A stretch of DNA of 10,640 nucleotides from Candidatus Baldrarchaeota archaeon (GTDB lineage: Archaea; Asgardarchaeota; Baldrarchaeia; Baldrarchaeales; DXJG01): positions 1 through 10,640 of the forward strand of contig JAUQZC010000087.1 in assembly GCA_030587435.1 (NCBI GenBank), in the 5' to 3' direction. The notes beneath the pieces are model-generated. The model saw only the letters and a program-made list of their open reading frames with translations, was not told where the DNA came from and did no database searches. Position numbers and translations under genes: made by a program. Of the stretch, positions 1-5,842 are shown in pieces; positions within the stretch are counted from its first letter, which is position 1; each line of letters opens with the position of its first letter.

Positions 1-308
1 GGTACGGTGGCGGCCTATTAGAGCTTACGGCGTTATTTAGCCTACCGATCTTCCTTTATTTTGCACCAGACAAAATCTTGTTTTTATTAAACTTGTTAAT
101 TTATCTACTATTTGTGTTGACAGTCGGCACAATATATCAGGCAATAGCCTTCAAATTTTCATATGGAAAATATAACCATAAACGGCTTCTACCGTATACG
201 CCACTCTACTACGTTTTGAGGCTTATCAACATCTTCGCAAGAGTTGTATGCCTGATCAAATATATGAGGGGCGACAAGGGATGCTGGCGTAAATATCCAA
301 AGACATAA
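1..308 (+). CDS. C-terminal part of a membrane glycosyltransferase, probably family 2 (gene cut by the left edge)
   Basis: The reading frame is open from base 3, so the gene begins outside the window; the internal TTG at 78 is not a credible start. The visible 101 residues contain two hydrophobic segments (about residues 8-21 and 25-45). A basic, aromatic tail follows, with LLPYTPLYYVLRLIN near the middle and RGDKGCWRK at the end. This arrangement, two or more membrane helices then a Tyr/Leu-rich amphipathic stretch and a WxK-type end, is what I know from the C-termini of processive GT2 enzymes such as PgaC/HAS-like synthases. The catalytic domain is not in the window, so the assignment rests on the tail alone. 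A transporter or another polytopic protein cannot be excluded. No clear terminator follows the TAA at 306-308. Confidence 0.6.
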   Translation, partial: YGGGLLELTALFSLPIFLYFAPDKILFLLNLLIYLLFVLTVGTIYQAIAFKFSYGKYNHKRLLPYTPLYYVLRLINIFARVVCLIKYMRGDKGCWRKYPKT

Positions 309-769
309 GCTTAAAACGTTACGAGGAATGTTATGACCTTTCAACCGTAATTACAATCGCGTTACAAAATTCGATAAACTCCCTATCAGCTTTTACAGAA
401 CTTGGAGCCAAAGTTTCGGCGTTTATCCAGTCTCTTCAAACCGCCTTAGTTAAGGAATGTGAATTCCTTAAAGCCCCTTATTACGTGCTGATAGGGGCTG
501 ATCCTACGAGATGCCTACTTATAGCCTTATCTGCTCCTTGAATAGGGAAATGGACTAGGCCGCCTCCGCAAGCTCGCATCCATACGAGGCATGTTAAGAC
601 GTATCCTTCATGTTTTATGCTGTTCCTTCCAATATTCGAATCCTCCATGTCTTACCTAATATAAGGAGAAACCGCATGAATTACTGTTGATTTTGTAAAG
701 TGTATAGCCTTGCTTTAACATTGAGCAATAGAGCGAGCGAGTTGCATAACAGAAGTTATCGTTCTATGA
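309..769. other. 460-bp stretch without a convincing gene; structured-RNA or decayed-gene candidate
   Basis: No frame here has a good start, ribosome binding site and familiar protein. Two weak coding traces exist. On the plus strand, frame 293-664 is open for 82 codons, then TGA at 539-541, then 40 further codons, with no good start. On the minus strand, 648-481 gives a 55-residue ORF (begins MEDSNIGRNS) with no recognisable domain. They overlap each other, so at most one can be real. The stretch also carries two abutting hairpins (450-499), an alternative long-range pairing (381-390 with 487-496) and a small ATAAC/GTTAT hairpin near 745-758. It may be a small RNA gene or the remains of a gene. 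I recognise neither. Confidence 0.4.
450..499. repeat. Two abutting hairpins
   Basis: The first is a perfect 9-bp stem, TTAAGGAAT (450-458) against ATTCCTTAA (463-471), closed by GTGA, which fits the GNRA tetraloop class if the plus strand is transcribed. The second follows with no gap: AGCCCCT (472-478) against AGGGGCT (493-499), with a 14-nt loop. No T-run follows, so a simple terminator is unlikely. A competing helix, CCCTATCAGC (381-390) with GCTGATAGGG (487-496), would disrupt the second hairpin. Confidence 0.55.
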
Positions 770-1213
770 TTAACTTTGTTTTTTCTCGATTTCTAAAACA
801 AGTTTTTCACATAATCCATACGTTTTTTCCGATCTAAAAGTTGCATCTTCAGCGTCTCTTTTGCTTATAACCTCTTCTGGAGTCAAAAAGGCTTCTTCTC
901 CTCCATAAAGACTTAGTTCTCTCTTTTTGACGAGAATTTTGCTTGATTCGCATAAAAATTCTATTTTCGCCCTAAACCATTCTGGAAACCTATTTTCAAC
1001 CTCAACTAGGATATCTGAAACATCATGTATTTTGGGGTATTCTATTCCAACAGCTTTTAAAACCGCCTTCAAGGACAGCTCAACGCATTCTTGACTTAAT
1101 CTTACGGCGTAGGGATAATTTCCCTCTATATAAGCATCCCTGGCATCTTCAAGCCTGGCCTTGGCTTGGCGAAGATATGACTTGGCAACTTTAAGTAACT
1201 TCAATTCTTTCAC
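770..1213 (-). CDS. HEPN-domain protein, putative RNase partner of a minimal nucleotidyltransferase
   Basis: This 147-residue helical protein matches the HEPN family of PF05168 type. It has GNYPYAVRLSQECVELSLKA at residues 31-50, the KIHDV segment at 61-65, and RELSLYGGEE at 98-107, which fits the RxxxxYG-like part of the family. HEPN proteins paired with MNT proteins are commonly ribonuclease toxins or their relatives. I do not see an Rx4-6H catalytic motif of the HepT type, so nuclease activity is uncertain. The GTG start at 1213-1211 lies inside the end of the upstream nucleotidyltransferase gene, giving a 23-bp overlap and so probable translational coupling. A TTG two codons on (1204) is an alternative start. 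Length and content are normal for the family. Confidence 0.85.
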   Translation of the reverse strand: MKELKLLKVAKSYLRQAKARLEDARDAYIEGNYPYAVRLSQECVELSLKAVLKAVGIEYPKIHDVSDILVEVENRFPEWFRAKIEFLCESSKILVKKRELSLYGGEEAFLTPEEVISKRDAEDATFRSEKTYGLCEKLVLEIEKKQS

Positions 1214-1934
1214 CGAATTTATAGTCTGGCTTTAAATCCCAATACCAATGCTTCTCGTCGATAAATACCCTTTTGGCTCCATGCTCAAGCAGCTTCCTTT
1301 TAAGCTCCAGCAATAATGCCTCAAGAAAGCGGTTTTTATCGTATAGAATTACCGCTTCCTCCGTCAAATCCAAAAAGAGGAGGGGGAATCTTCGGGCCTC
1401 TTCCTTCCTAAGCGGATAAAAACTTAAACCGGTGTAAATACCATGTTTGCGAAGCCATACAAGCTCTTTCTTCAATTTCTCCTCCACATGATACAACCTC
1501 TCCATTCTGGAAGCTAAACTTCCATCCAACTCCTCTGAGATAAGCAAAACGTCAATATCGCTGTTTTTTGACGCTTGGCCACGAGCAACTGATCCATAAA
1601 CAGCAAAAGATTCTAAATCCATCATCTTTAAGATGGTTCGGAGACAATCGAGTATAAGCTTAAGATACCTCTCCTGAAGAATCCTGTCAAAGTTCTTCAC
1701 AGTTTCCGAAGTTAGGAAAATAAAATTCTCAGGGTCCAAAAGCCTGTAAAGCCTAGGCCTTCGACGATCGAAAACAAGCAAAATTCTTCTAGAATGAAGC
1801 TTGCTGAAAGCGACGGAAAGCTTACTCTCGTCAAATGACAAGAAGTTTTTTGCCTCAGAGAATGTAAACAGCTCCCTACCAAACCTTACATAAAGCCTCG
1901 AATAGCATTCACCTAGCCACCTAGGAATCCACAT
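1191..1934 (-). CDS. Winged-helix/minimal nucleotidyltransferase (MNT) protein, probable antitoxin and autorepressor
   Basis: Residues about 15-75 look like a winged-helix DNA-binding domain, with a basic wing RRILLVFDRRRPRLYRL. Residues 108-200 hold the nucleotidyltransferase core. It has GSVARG at 114-119, with the GS that contacts the nucleotide, then SDIDVLLI at 125-132 with the metal-binding pair D126 and D128. A third acidic residue, perhaps D189 in FLDLTEE, follows. The C-terminal YWDLKPDYKFGERIEV segment is typical of archaeal members. In studied MNT-HEPN pairs the MNT protein neutralises the HEPN protein, in some cases by transferring AMP to it; that role is inferred here from the overlapping HEPN gene. 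The ATG at 1934 has only a weak upstream ribosome site, and a TATA-like box about 36 bp upstream suggests a very short leader. The fused DNA-binding domain suggests self-regulation. Confidence 0.88.
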   Translation of the reverse strand: MWIPRWLGECYSRLYVRFGRELFTFSEAKNFLSFDESKLSVAFSKLHSRRILLVFDRRRPRLYRLLDPENFIFLTSETVKNFDRILQERYLKLILDCLRTILKMMDLESFAVYGSVARGQASKNSDIDVLLISEELDGSLASRMERLYHVEEKLKKELVWLRKHGIYTGLSFYPLRKEEARRFPLLFLDLTEEAVILYDKNRFLEALLLELKRKLLEHGAKRVFIDEKHWYWDLKPDYKFGERIEVT

Positions 1935-1942
1935 GCTAAACC

Positions 1943-1973
1943 TAACAATTTAATAACCTTAACAATTTATTAA
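1943..1973 (-). promoter_or_regulatory. Promoter of the MNT-HEPN pair with a 17-bp-period direct repeat
   Basis: TAACAATTTAATAA (1943-1956) recurs as TAACAATTTATTAA (1960-1973), with 13 of 14 bases identical and a period of 17 bp. The outer copy overlaps the best TATA-like sequence for the minus strand (TTAATAAA, 1966-1973), about 36 bp from the ATG. The inner copy would cover the transcription start. That placement suits an operator for the winged-helix domain encoded just downstream. This is inference from position. Confidence 0.45.
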
Positions 1974-2194
1974 TCTTTCTTAATATCAGTTATCAATAAC
2001 CTAAAAAATCGTTAAGTTTAGTCGACAAAAACCACGGCCAGACACTATAGGCGTTTCGGCGCGACAAAGGTAGAAGAGAACGGAATTTTTATTTCAAGGT
2101 GTTGAGCGAGACTAGCCTCATAATATAAATTATCACTGCTTACGTAGTGTCCGATTTACGTTTTACCGGCAAGCTATTTTCAGTGGCCAACTAA

Positions 2195-2208
2195 AACAAA
2201 ATTTTGTT
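2195..2208. repeat. 14-bp perfect palindrome
   Basis: AACAAAATTTTGTT is its own reverse complement. It lies about 125 bp upstream of the glycosyltransferase start, in the region shared by divergent genes. A partial third arm, GTTTTGTTAG, follows at 2213-2222. It could be a protein-binding site, but the bases are only A/T-rich with two G/C pairs, so chance is possible. Confidence 0.35.
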
Positions 2209-2331
2209 AACAGTTTTGTTAGTAGTAGCGTAAATTATTTAATGTTTTAGTTCTTATCTAGCTATTCAATCAATAGATGGTCGGGTTCAGACTTGAATTT
2301 AGATTTCGACTATTACTAAGGGAAATGTTGA

Positions 2332-3597
2332 ATGCTGGGGCTAATCATTTCCATATTAATGGCTTGCATTTTACTTGTTGTTTACGTTTGGGTATCATAC
2401 AATATTCCCATACTTGCTTTTGGAGTTTATCATCTACGTAAAAGTAAACATGTTAAGGAAAATAGTGAATCGTTTAGGGGGTGCGGCCTTCCCCATTTTT
2501 CTATAATTGTTCCCGTTAAGAATGAAGGGAGTGTTGTAGGCAGAATTCTAAACGCATTTTTGAAGGTTGATTATCCAAGGGATAAAATGGAAATCATAGT
2601 GGTGGAGGACGGTTCAAACGATAGAACCCCTGACATCTGCAAGCAGTATGCAAAGAAATATCCTGAATTGATAAAGGTTTTTCATAGGCATATTTCTAAC
2701 GGTAAGCCTTCAGCGTTAAATTATGGGCTTAAAATGGCGAAAGGCGACATCATTGCTGTTTTTGACGCGGATAATGTTCCAGCCCCAGACGTTCTAAGAA
2801 GGGTTGTCAAGTACTTCAAGGATTCAAGGGTTGCCGCGGTTCAGGGAAGAACCATGTCGATTAATGCTGATGAGAACATGTTGACGAAGTTTCTTTCCTA
2901 TGAAGAAGCTGTTTGGTGCGAGGCGTACTTAAGGGGAAAGGATGTGTTAGATCTATTCGTTCATTTAAGGGGAAGCTGCCAATTTATTAGGCGAGATGTT
3001 CTGCAGAAACTAGGCGGTTTCAAAGAAGACGTGTTATCTGAAGATATGGAGATTTCTGCCAGACTAGCTGAGAAGGGCTACCGCATCAGATATGCCCCTG
3101 ATGTTTATGCGTGGCAGGAAAGTCCTGCGGGTCTAAGGCAACTCTTTAGGCAGCGGGTCCGATGGTATAGAGGCACCATGGAGGTTGCCTTAAAATATGG
3201 TAGGTTAGTAACTAGATTAAACAGGAAAAGTTTAGATGCGGAAACAACTCTTATGGGGCCGTTCGTTTTGATGACGTCCCTTCTAATGTATTTTTCGGCA
3301 GCCTTCATTTTTTTCGCCCCAGTTTACCTTGAACCGTTATGGCTGTTTTTAACACGGATCTCAATAGCACTTACAACTATTCTTATGTTTCTCTGCGGTC
3401 TAGCCCTTACTTTCATTTCTAAACCTAGAAGCTTGAGAAATCTGCTTTGGCTTCCATTCGTATATTTATACTGGAGCTTGCAAGGTTTTATTGCGTTATA
3501 TGCAGCGTTTCTCACCTTGCTTCGCAGATCTAAGAAATGGGTGAAAACCGAAAAGAAGGGCACTATTAAGAATTTCACCCTAACGTTAAGTGTGTAA
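2332..3597 (+). CDS. Membrane-bound family 2 glycosyltransferase (processive-synthase type)
   Basis: The 421 residues run: a membrane segment (about 3-30), a cytoplasmic GT-A catalytic domain (about 53-285), then three or so membrane segments (about 308-330, 337-362, 370-396) and a basic tail. Catalytic motifs are complete: FSIIVPVKNE (56-65), VEDGSNDRT (91-99), the metal-binding DAD at 145-147, SEDME with the catalytic acid at 236-240, and QRVRW at 274-278, matching the Q(Q/R)xRW motif of processive synthases. It should transfer a sugar from a nucleotide donor on the inner membrane face, either to a growing polysaccharide or to a lipid carrier; the substrate is not readable. AAGGGA at 2318-2323, eight bases before the ATG, supports this start. 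The GT-C-like gene follows after 12 bases, so the two are probably co-transcribed. Confidence 0.93.
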   Translation: MLGLIISILMACILLVVYVWVSYNIPILAFGVYHLRKSKHVKENSESFRGCGLPHFSIIVPVKNEGSVVGRILNAFLKVDYPRDKMEIIVVEDGSNDRTPDICKQYAKKYPELIKVFHRHISNGKPSALNYGLKMAKGDIIAVFDADNVPAPDVLRRVVKYFKDSRVAAVQGRTMSINADENMLTKFLSYEEAVWCEAYLRGKDVLDLFVHLRGSCQFIRRDVLQKLGGFKEDVLSEDMEISARLAEKGYRIRYAPDVYAWQESPAGLRQLFRQRVRWYRGTMEVALKYGRLVTRLNRKSLDAETTLMGPFVLMTSLLMYFSAAFIFFAPVYLEPLWLFLTRISIALTTILMFLCGLALTFISKPRSLRNLLWLPFVYLYWSLQGFIALYAAFLTLLRRSKKWVKTEKKGTIKNFTLTLSV

Positions 3598-3599
3598 CG

Positions 3600-3609
3600 G
3601 GTTGCAAAT
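3600..3609 (+). promoter_or_regulatory. Short junction motif before the GT-C-like gene, shared with a second junction
   Basis: The 12-base gap between TAA and ATG reads CGGGTTGCAAAT. The 15-base gap at 5828-5842 reads GCGGTTGCGAATAAA. Both carry GGTTGCRAAT two bases after a TAA stop, and neither has a usual Shine-Dalgarno sequence. It may be a signal for re-initiation or coupling within the cluster. Two copies are thin evidence. Confidence 0.3.
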
Positions 3610-5178
3610 ATGCTGCCTAAACTCTTAAGTCGGTGGTTAGATCTCGGAAGAGTGGAGGCTTCGAAAGGAATTGTTTTATGCTTTCTAACAGGTTTTATGG
3701 TTAGGCTTATTCCTGAACTTCTGGCATACCCTTATCCAGTGGGATTCGACACGGTTTATTATGCTTCTAGAATGAAAAGCGGCATCATATGGAATCATTG
3801 GACTCAGTTTTTCACTTCAACATGGCTTCTTTACGCTTTCATAATTCCAATTTACAATCTTTCTCACATAGACCCGTTTCTAATACTTAAGATTGTGACC
3901 CCTGTATTGTATGGTCTGAACGTAGCGGGTATTTACTTTTTTGCTAAGGAAGTTTTAGGCTGGAATACAACGAAAAGCCTTATGGCAGGATGTTTTTTCT
4001 CCGTCCAGCTTGCTTCTCTAAGAATTTCTTGGGATTTACTCAGAAACATTCTGGGTATGGCTATCTTATTGTTTGCTCTTACCTTAACCACGCGAATCAG
4101 CACTAAACGGGGGCTTGCATGCTTTATACTGCTTTCTTTGTTGACGGTTTTCTCTCATGAATTAGCAGCTGTAACTTTACTTATAGTAGTTTTAGGTTCA
4201 ATCTTTTGGCGATTAACTAAAGAACAAACAAAAATGAGCAATAAGAGAACGTTTTTCGGCGTTTTGCCAGCTCTTATAGTCTTTCTCGCTGGAATTTACT
4301 TTAGGCTTTTCCCTATCCCCTATAAAATTGAAACAAATGTTATAAGCGCGAAGGATGTTAATGTCGGCAATGTTGGAGTATTCTTTCTGGTCAACTACTT
4401 AGATGTGAAAACTTCAGTTGACTATTATACGTCGTATTTCGATTTAGCCTTGAATGTACTTACACTTTTTTGCGTACTATACTTGCCTTACCTATTCCTT
4501 GTTTTAAAGGGTTTTTTTAGGCATAGAATACTTGATTTTTGGACTTGTCTCTTAACTGTTGGCTCTTTCGGATGTCTAATTCTTCCATTTTGTGCACTGT
4601 TGCTTTGGCACCGCTGGATGTTCATGCTGGTTTATACTTTCACCTTTTATGCAGTAAATGGATTAGATAAGCTTTTAAAGAAACGTAATTCAGGTAGTTT
4701 TGCGGTGAAGCTGAAAAATTCGGAGAGAAAAGTTAAGGGAATGCTTCTTTTGACTGTTTTGTTGGGGTGCGTTTATTTGGCTACTCCTGTTTTGATGAGT
4801 ACCTTTAATGTGGGAATTTCCTCTATCCCGTATGTTAATAGATATTTCTCCGTTTCCCCGACAGTACCCTACCAAGACGTGGGCGCCGTCATAAATGCCA
4901 TGGAATGGCTTGACAAAAATATGGAAGACAATTCTTGTGTTATTTTGCATCATGCCTTTTTCTTTTGGGGCAGTGCATACCTAAATAATTCTCACATAAT
5001 AGTTCACTTCACCAATAACATTACTGCAGCCTTAAACATTTGCTTTGAAAGCGGCTTCAGCCCTATCTACTTTGTTTGGTGGAATCAAGACATTGGATGG
5101 TACGGTTTTACTCCTCCAGACTATTTTAGTCCAGTCGAGAATTTTGGGAGAATATCCATTTTTAAGTATATGGGATGA
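3610..5178 (+). CDS. Polytopic membrane protein of GT-C-like architecture, putative lipid-linked sugar transferase
   Basis: The 522-residue protein has about ten hydrophobic segments, then a non-membrane C-terminal part (about 400-522). After the first helix comes YPVGFDTVYYA (42-52). An Asp in the first outer loop (D47 here) is the usual catalytic or metal-site acid of GT-C glycosyltransferases. A second polar site, FSHELAA (181-187), lies inside a hydrophobic stretch and holds H183 and E184. DLLRNILGM (142-150) is also characteristic to my eye. The same landmarks occur in the 618-residue protein encoded at 8535-6679. The expected job is moving a sugar from a polyprenyl-phosphate donor on the outer membrane face, which would fit the GT2 gene 12 bp upstream. 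Family assignment is by pattern only. The start at 3610 has no purine-rich ribosome site but carries GGTTGCAAATATG directly after the previous stop. Confidence 0.72.
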   Translation: MLPKLLSRWLDLGRVEASKGIVLCFLTGFMVRLIPELLAYPYPVGFDTVYYASRMKSGIIWNHWTQFFTSTWLLYAFIIPIYNLSHIDPFLILKIVTPVLYGLNVAGIYFFAKEVLGWNTTKSLMAGCFFSVQLASLRISWDLLRNILGMAILLFALTLTTRISTKRGLACFILLSLLTVFSHELAAVTLLIVVLGSIFWRLTKEQTKMSNKRTFFGVLPALIVFLAGIYFRLFPIPYKIETNVISAKDVNVGNVGVFFLVNYLDVKTSVDYYTSYFDLALNVLTLFCVLYLPYLFLVLKGFFRHRILDFWTCLLTVGSFGCLILPFCALLLWHRWMFMLVYTFTFYAVNGLDKLLKKRNSGSFAVKLKNSERKVKGMLLLTVLLGCVYLATPVLMSTFNVGISSIPYVNRYFSVSPTVPYQDVGAVINAMEWLDKNMEDNSCVILHHAFFFWGSAYLNNSHIIVHFTNNITAALNICFESGFSPIYFVWWNQDIGWYGFTPPDYFSPVENFGRISIFKYMG

Positions 5179-5210
5179 AGCTTACGAAAATTTTGGCTTA
5201 GTTTAGAATT

Positions 5211-5270
5211 AGATTTCGAATTAAACTTAAATTTTAAAAATATCCGTCAAAAATTCTCATTAAAGGGGAT
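5211..5270 (+). promoter_or_regulatory. Promoter and ribosome binding site for the Ig-like protein gene
   Basis: The 100-bp gap after the GT-C-like gene contains AGATTTCGAA (5211-5220), then a TATA-like stretch CTTAAATTTTAAAAATA (5226-5242). GGGGAT at 5265-5270 lies eight bases before the TTG start at 5279. This suggests a second promoter inside the cluster, so the Ig-like and clan CD-like genes can be transcribed on their own. Confidence 0.5.
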
Positions 5271-5278
5271 TTCAACAT

Positions 5279-5827
5279 TTGAAGAAAAATAAAATAGTCT
5301 ACTTAATATTTTGTACTTTTCTCTTCATGCTGACCTTTTCAGTTTTCATTAGATTATGTTATGCATCAGTTAATGTCAATTGGATGATTTCGGCTGATCC
5401 AAGCTCCTTAACGTTAACTTTAAGCAGTTCAGGACAGGTGACAGTATCAGTTAGCAATACTGGCGGGGTTCAGATTACGGTCACGCTTTCAACATCTTTA
5501 ATTAGTGGGGTCTCCACAAGCTTTAGCCCGGAACAACTAACTGTTCCCCAAGGCGAAACAAGACAATCGACCTTGACGATCAGTGTAGCTAAATCTGCAA
5601 CTCCTGGAACTTATGAACTAATTATTTATGCCACTGTAGATCCATTGGGGAACCGAACTACAGCTATCACACTTACGGTTCTCAGCGAAGGATACGAGAA
5701 TGTTCCCGTTGGCGGGTACGTGAATGATTACAGCTTATTTGAAATGATTGTGCCATTAGGAATAAGCTTAACAATAATGGCGGTTGTTTTTGCTCTTACC
5801 TATTGTTGTAAAATACGCCGCAAATAA
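5279..5827 (+). CDS. Secreted Ig-like (NEW3-type) protein with a C-terminal VGG-plus-membrane tail
   Basis: The 182 residues begin with a signal peptide (KKNK, then a hydrophobic core to about 28, small residues at 27-30). They continue with a beta-rich domain (about 33-135) rich in Ser, Thr and Val; LTVPQGETRQSTLTISV and TPGTYELIIYA are typical of NEW3-like Ig folds on archaeal surface proteins. EGYENVPVGGYVND (138-150) follows, then a membrane helix (about 154-176) and the basic end KIRRK. An N-x-T sequon is at 125. The TTG start is preferred to later ATGs because it supplies the positive N-terminus of the signal peptide and has GGGGAT at the right distance. The protein would lie outside the cell, held by the tail or released after processing at VGG. 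A clan CD-like gene follows after 15 bases. Confidence 0.75.
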   Translation: MKKNKIVYLIFCTFLFMLTFSVFIRLCYASVNVNWMISADPSSLTLTLSSSGQVTVSVSNTGGVQITVTLSTSLISGVSTSFSPEQLTVPQGETRQSTLTISVAKSATPGTYELIIYATVDPLGNRTTAITLTVLSEGYENVPVGGYVNDYSLFEMIVPLGISLTIMAVVFALTYCCKIRRK

Positions 5828-5842
5828 GCGGTTGCGAATAAA

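Larger units (their letters stand above)
1935..2331. other. Divergent intergenic region between the MNT-HEPN pair and the glycosyltransferase cluster
   Basis: No protein gene is supported in these 397 bases. The left end carries the minus-strand promoter and its direct repeat. The middle contains a hairpin CACTGC/GTAGTG (about 2133-2148, one G-T pair). Further right is a 14-bp perfect palindrome, AACAAAATTTTGTT (2195-2208), followed at once by a second TTTTGTTA. AT-rich TATA candidates for the plus strand lie at 2231-2244 (TAAATTATTTAATG) and 2296-2303. The motif AGATTTCGA (2301-2309), also found in two other spacers, lies 22 bp before the glycosyltransferase start. Confidence 0.5.

Noticed and set aside
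635..643. TTCGAATCC, resembling a tRNA T-loop
   Set aside because: The flanking bases do not form the 5-bp T-stem, and no other tRNA arms are found.
309..769. RNase P RNA, SRP RNA or 5S rRNA in the left spacer
   Set aside because: The conserved core words of these RNAs (for example GAGGAAAGUCC, or the GGAA/AGCA core of SRP helix 8) are absent on both strands.
2277..2443. Plus-strand ORF starting at an ATG before the GT2 gene (begins MVGFRLEFRF)
   Set aside because: It runs into the GT2 coding sequence in another frame, has no ribosome site and ends in a non-protein-like stretch.
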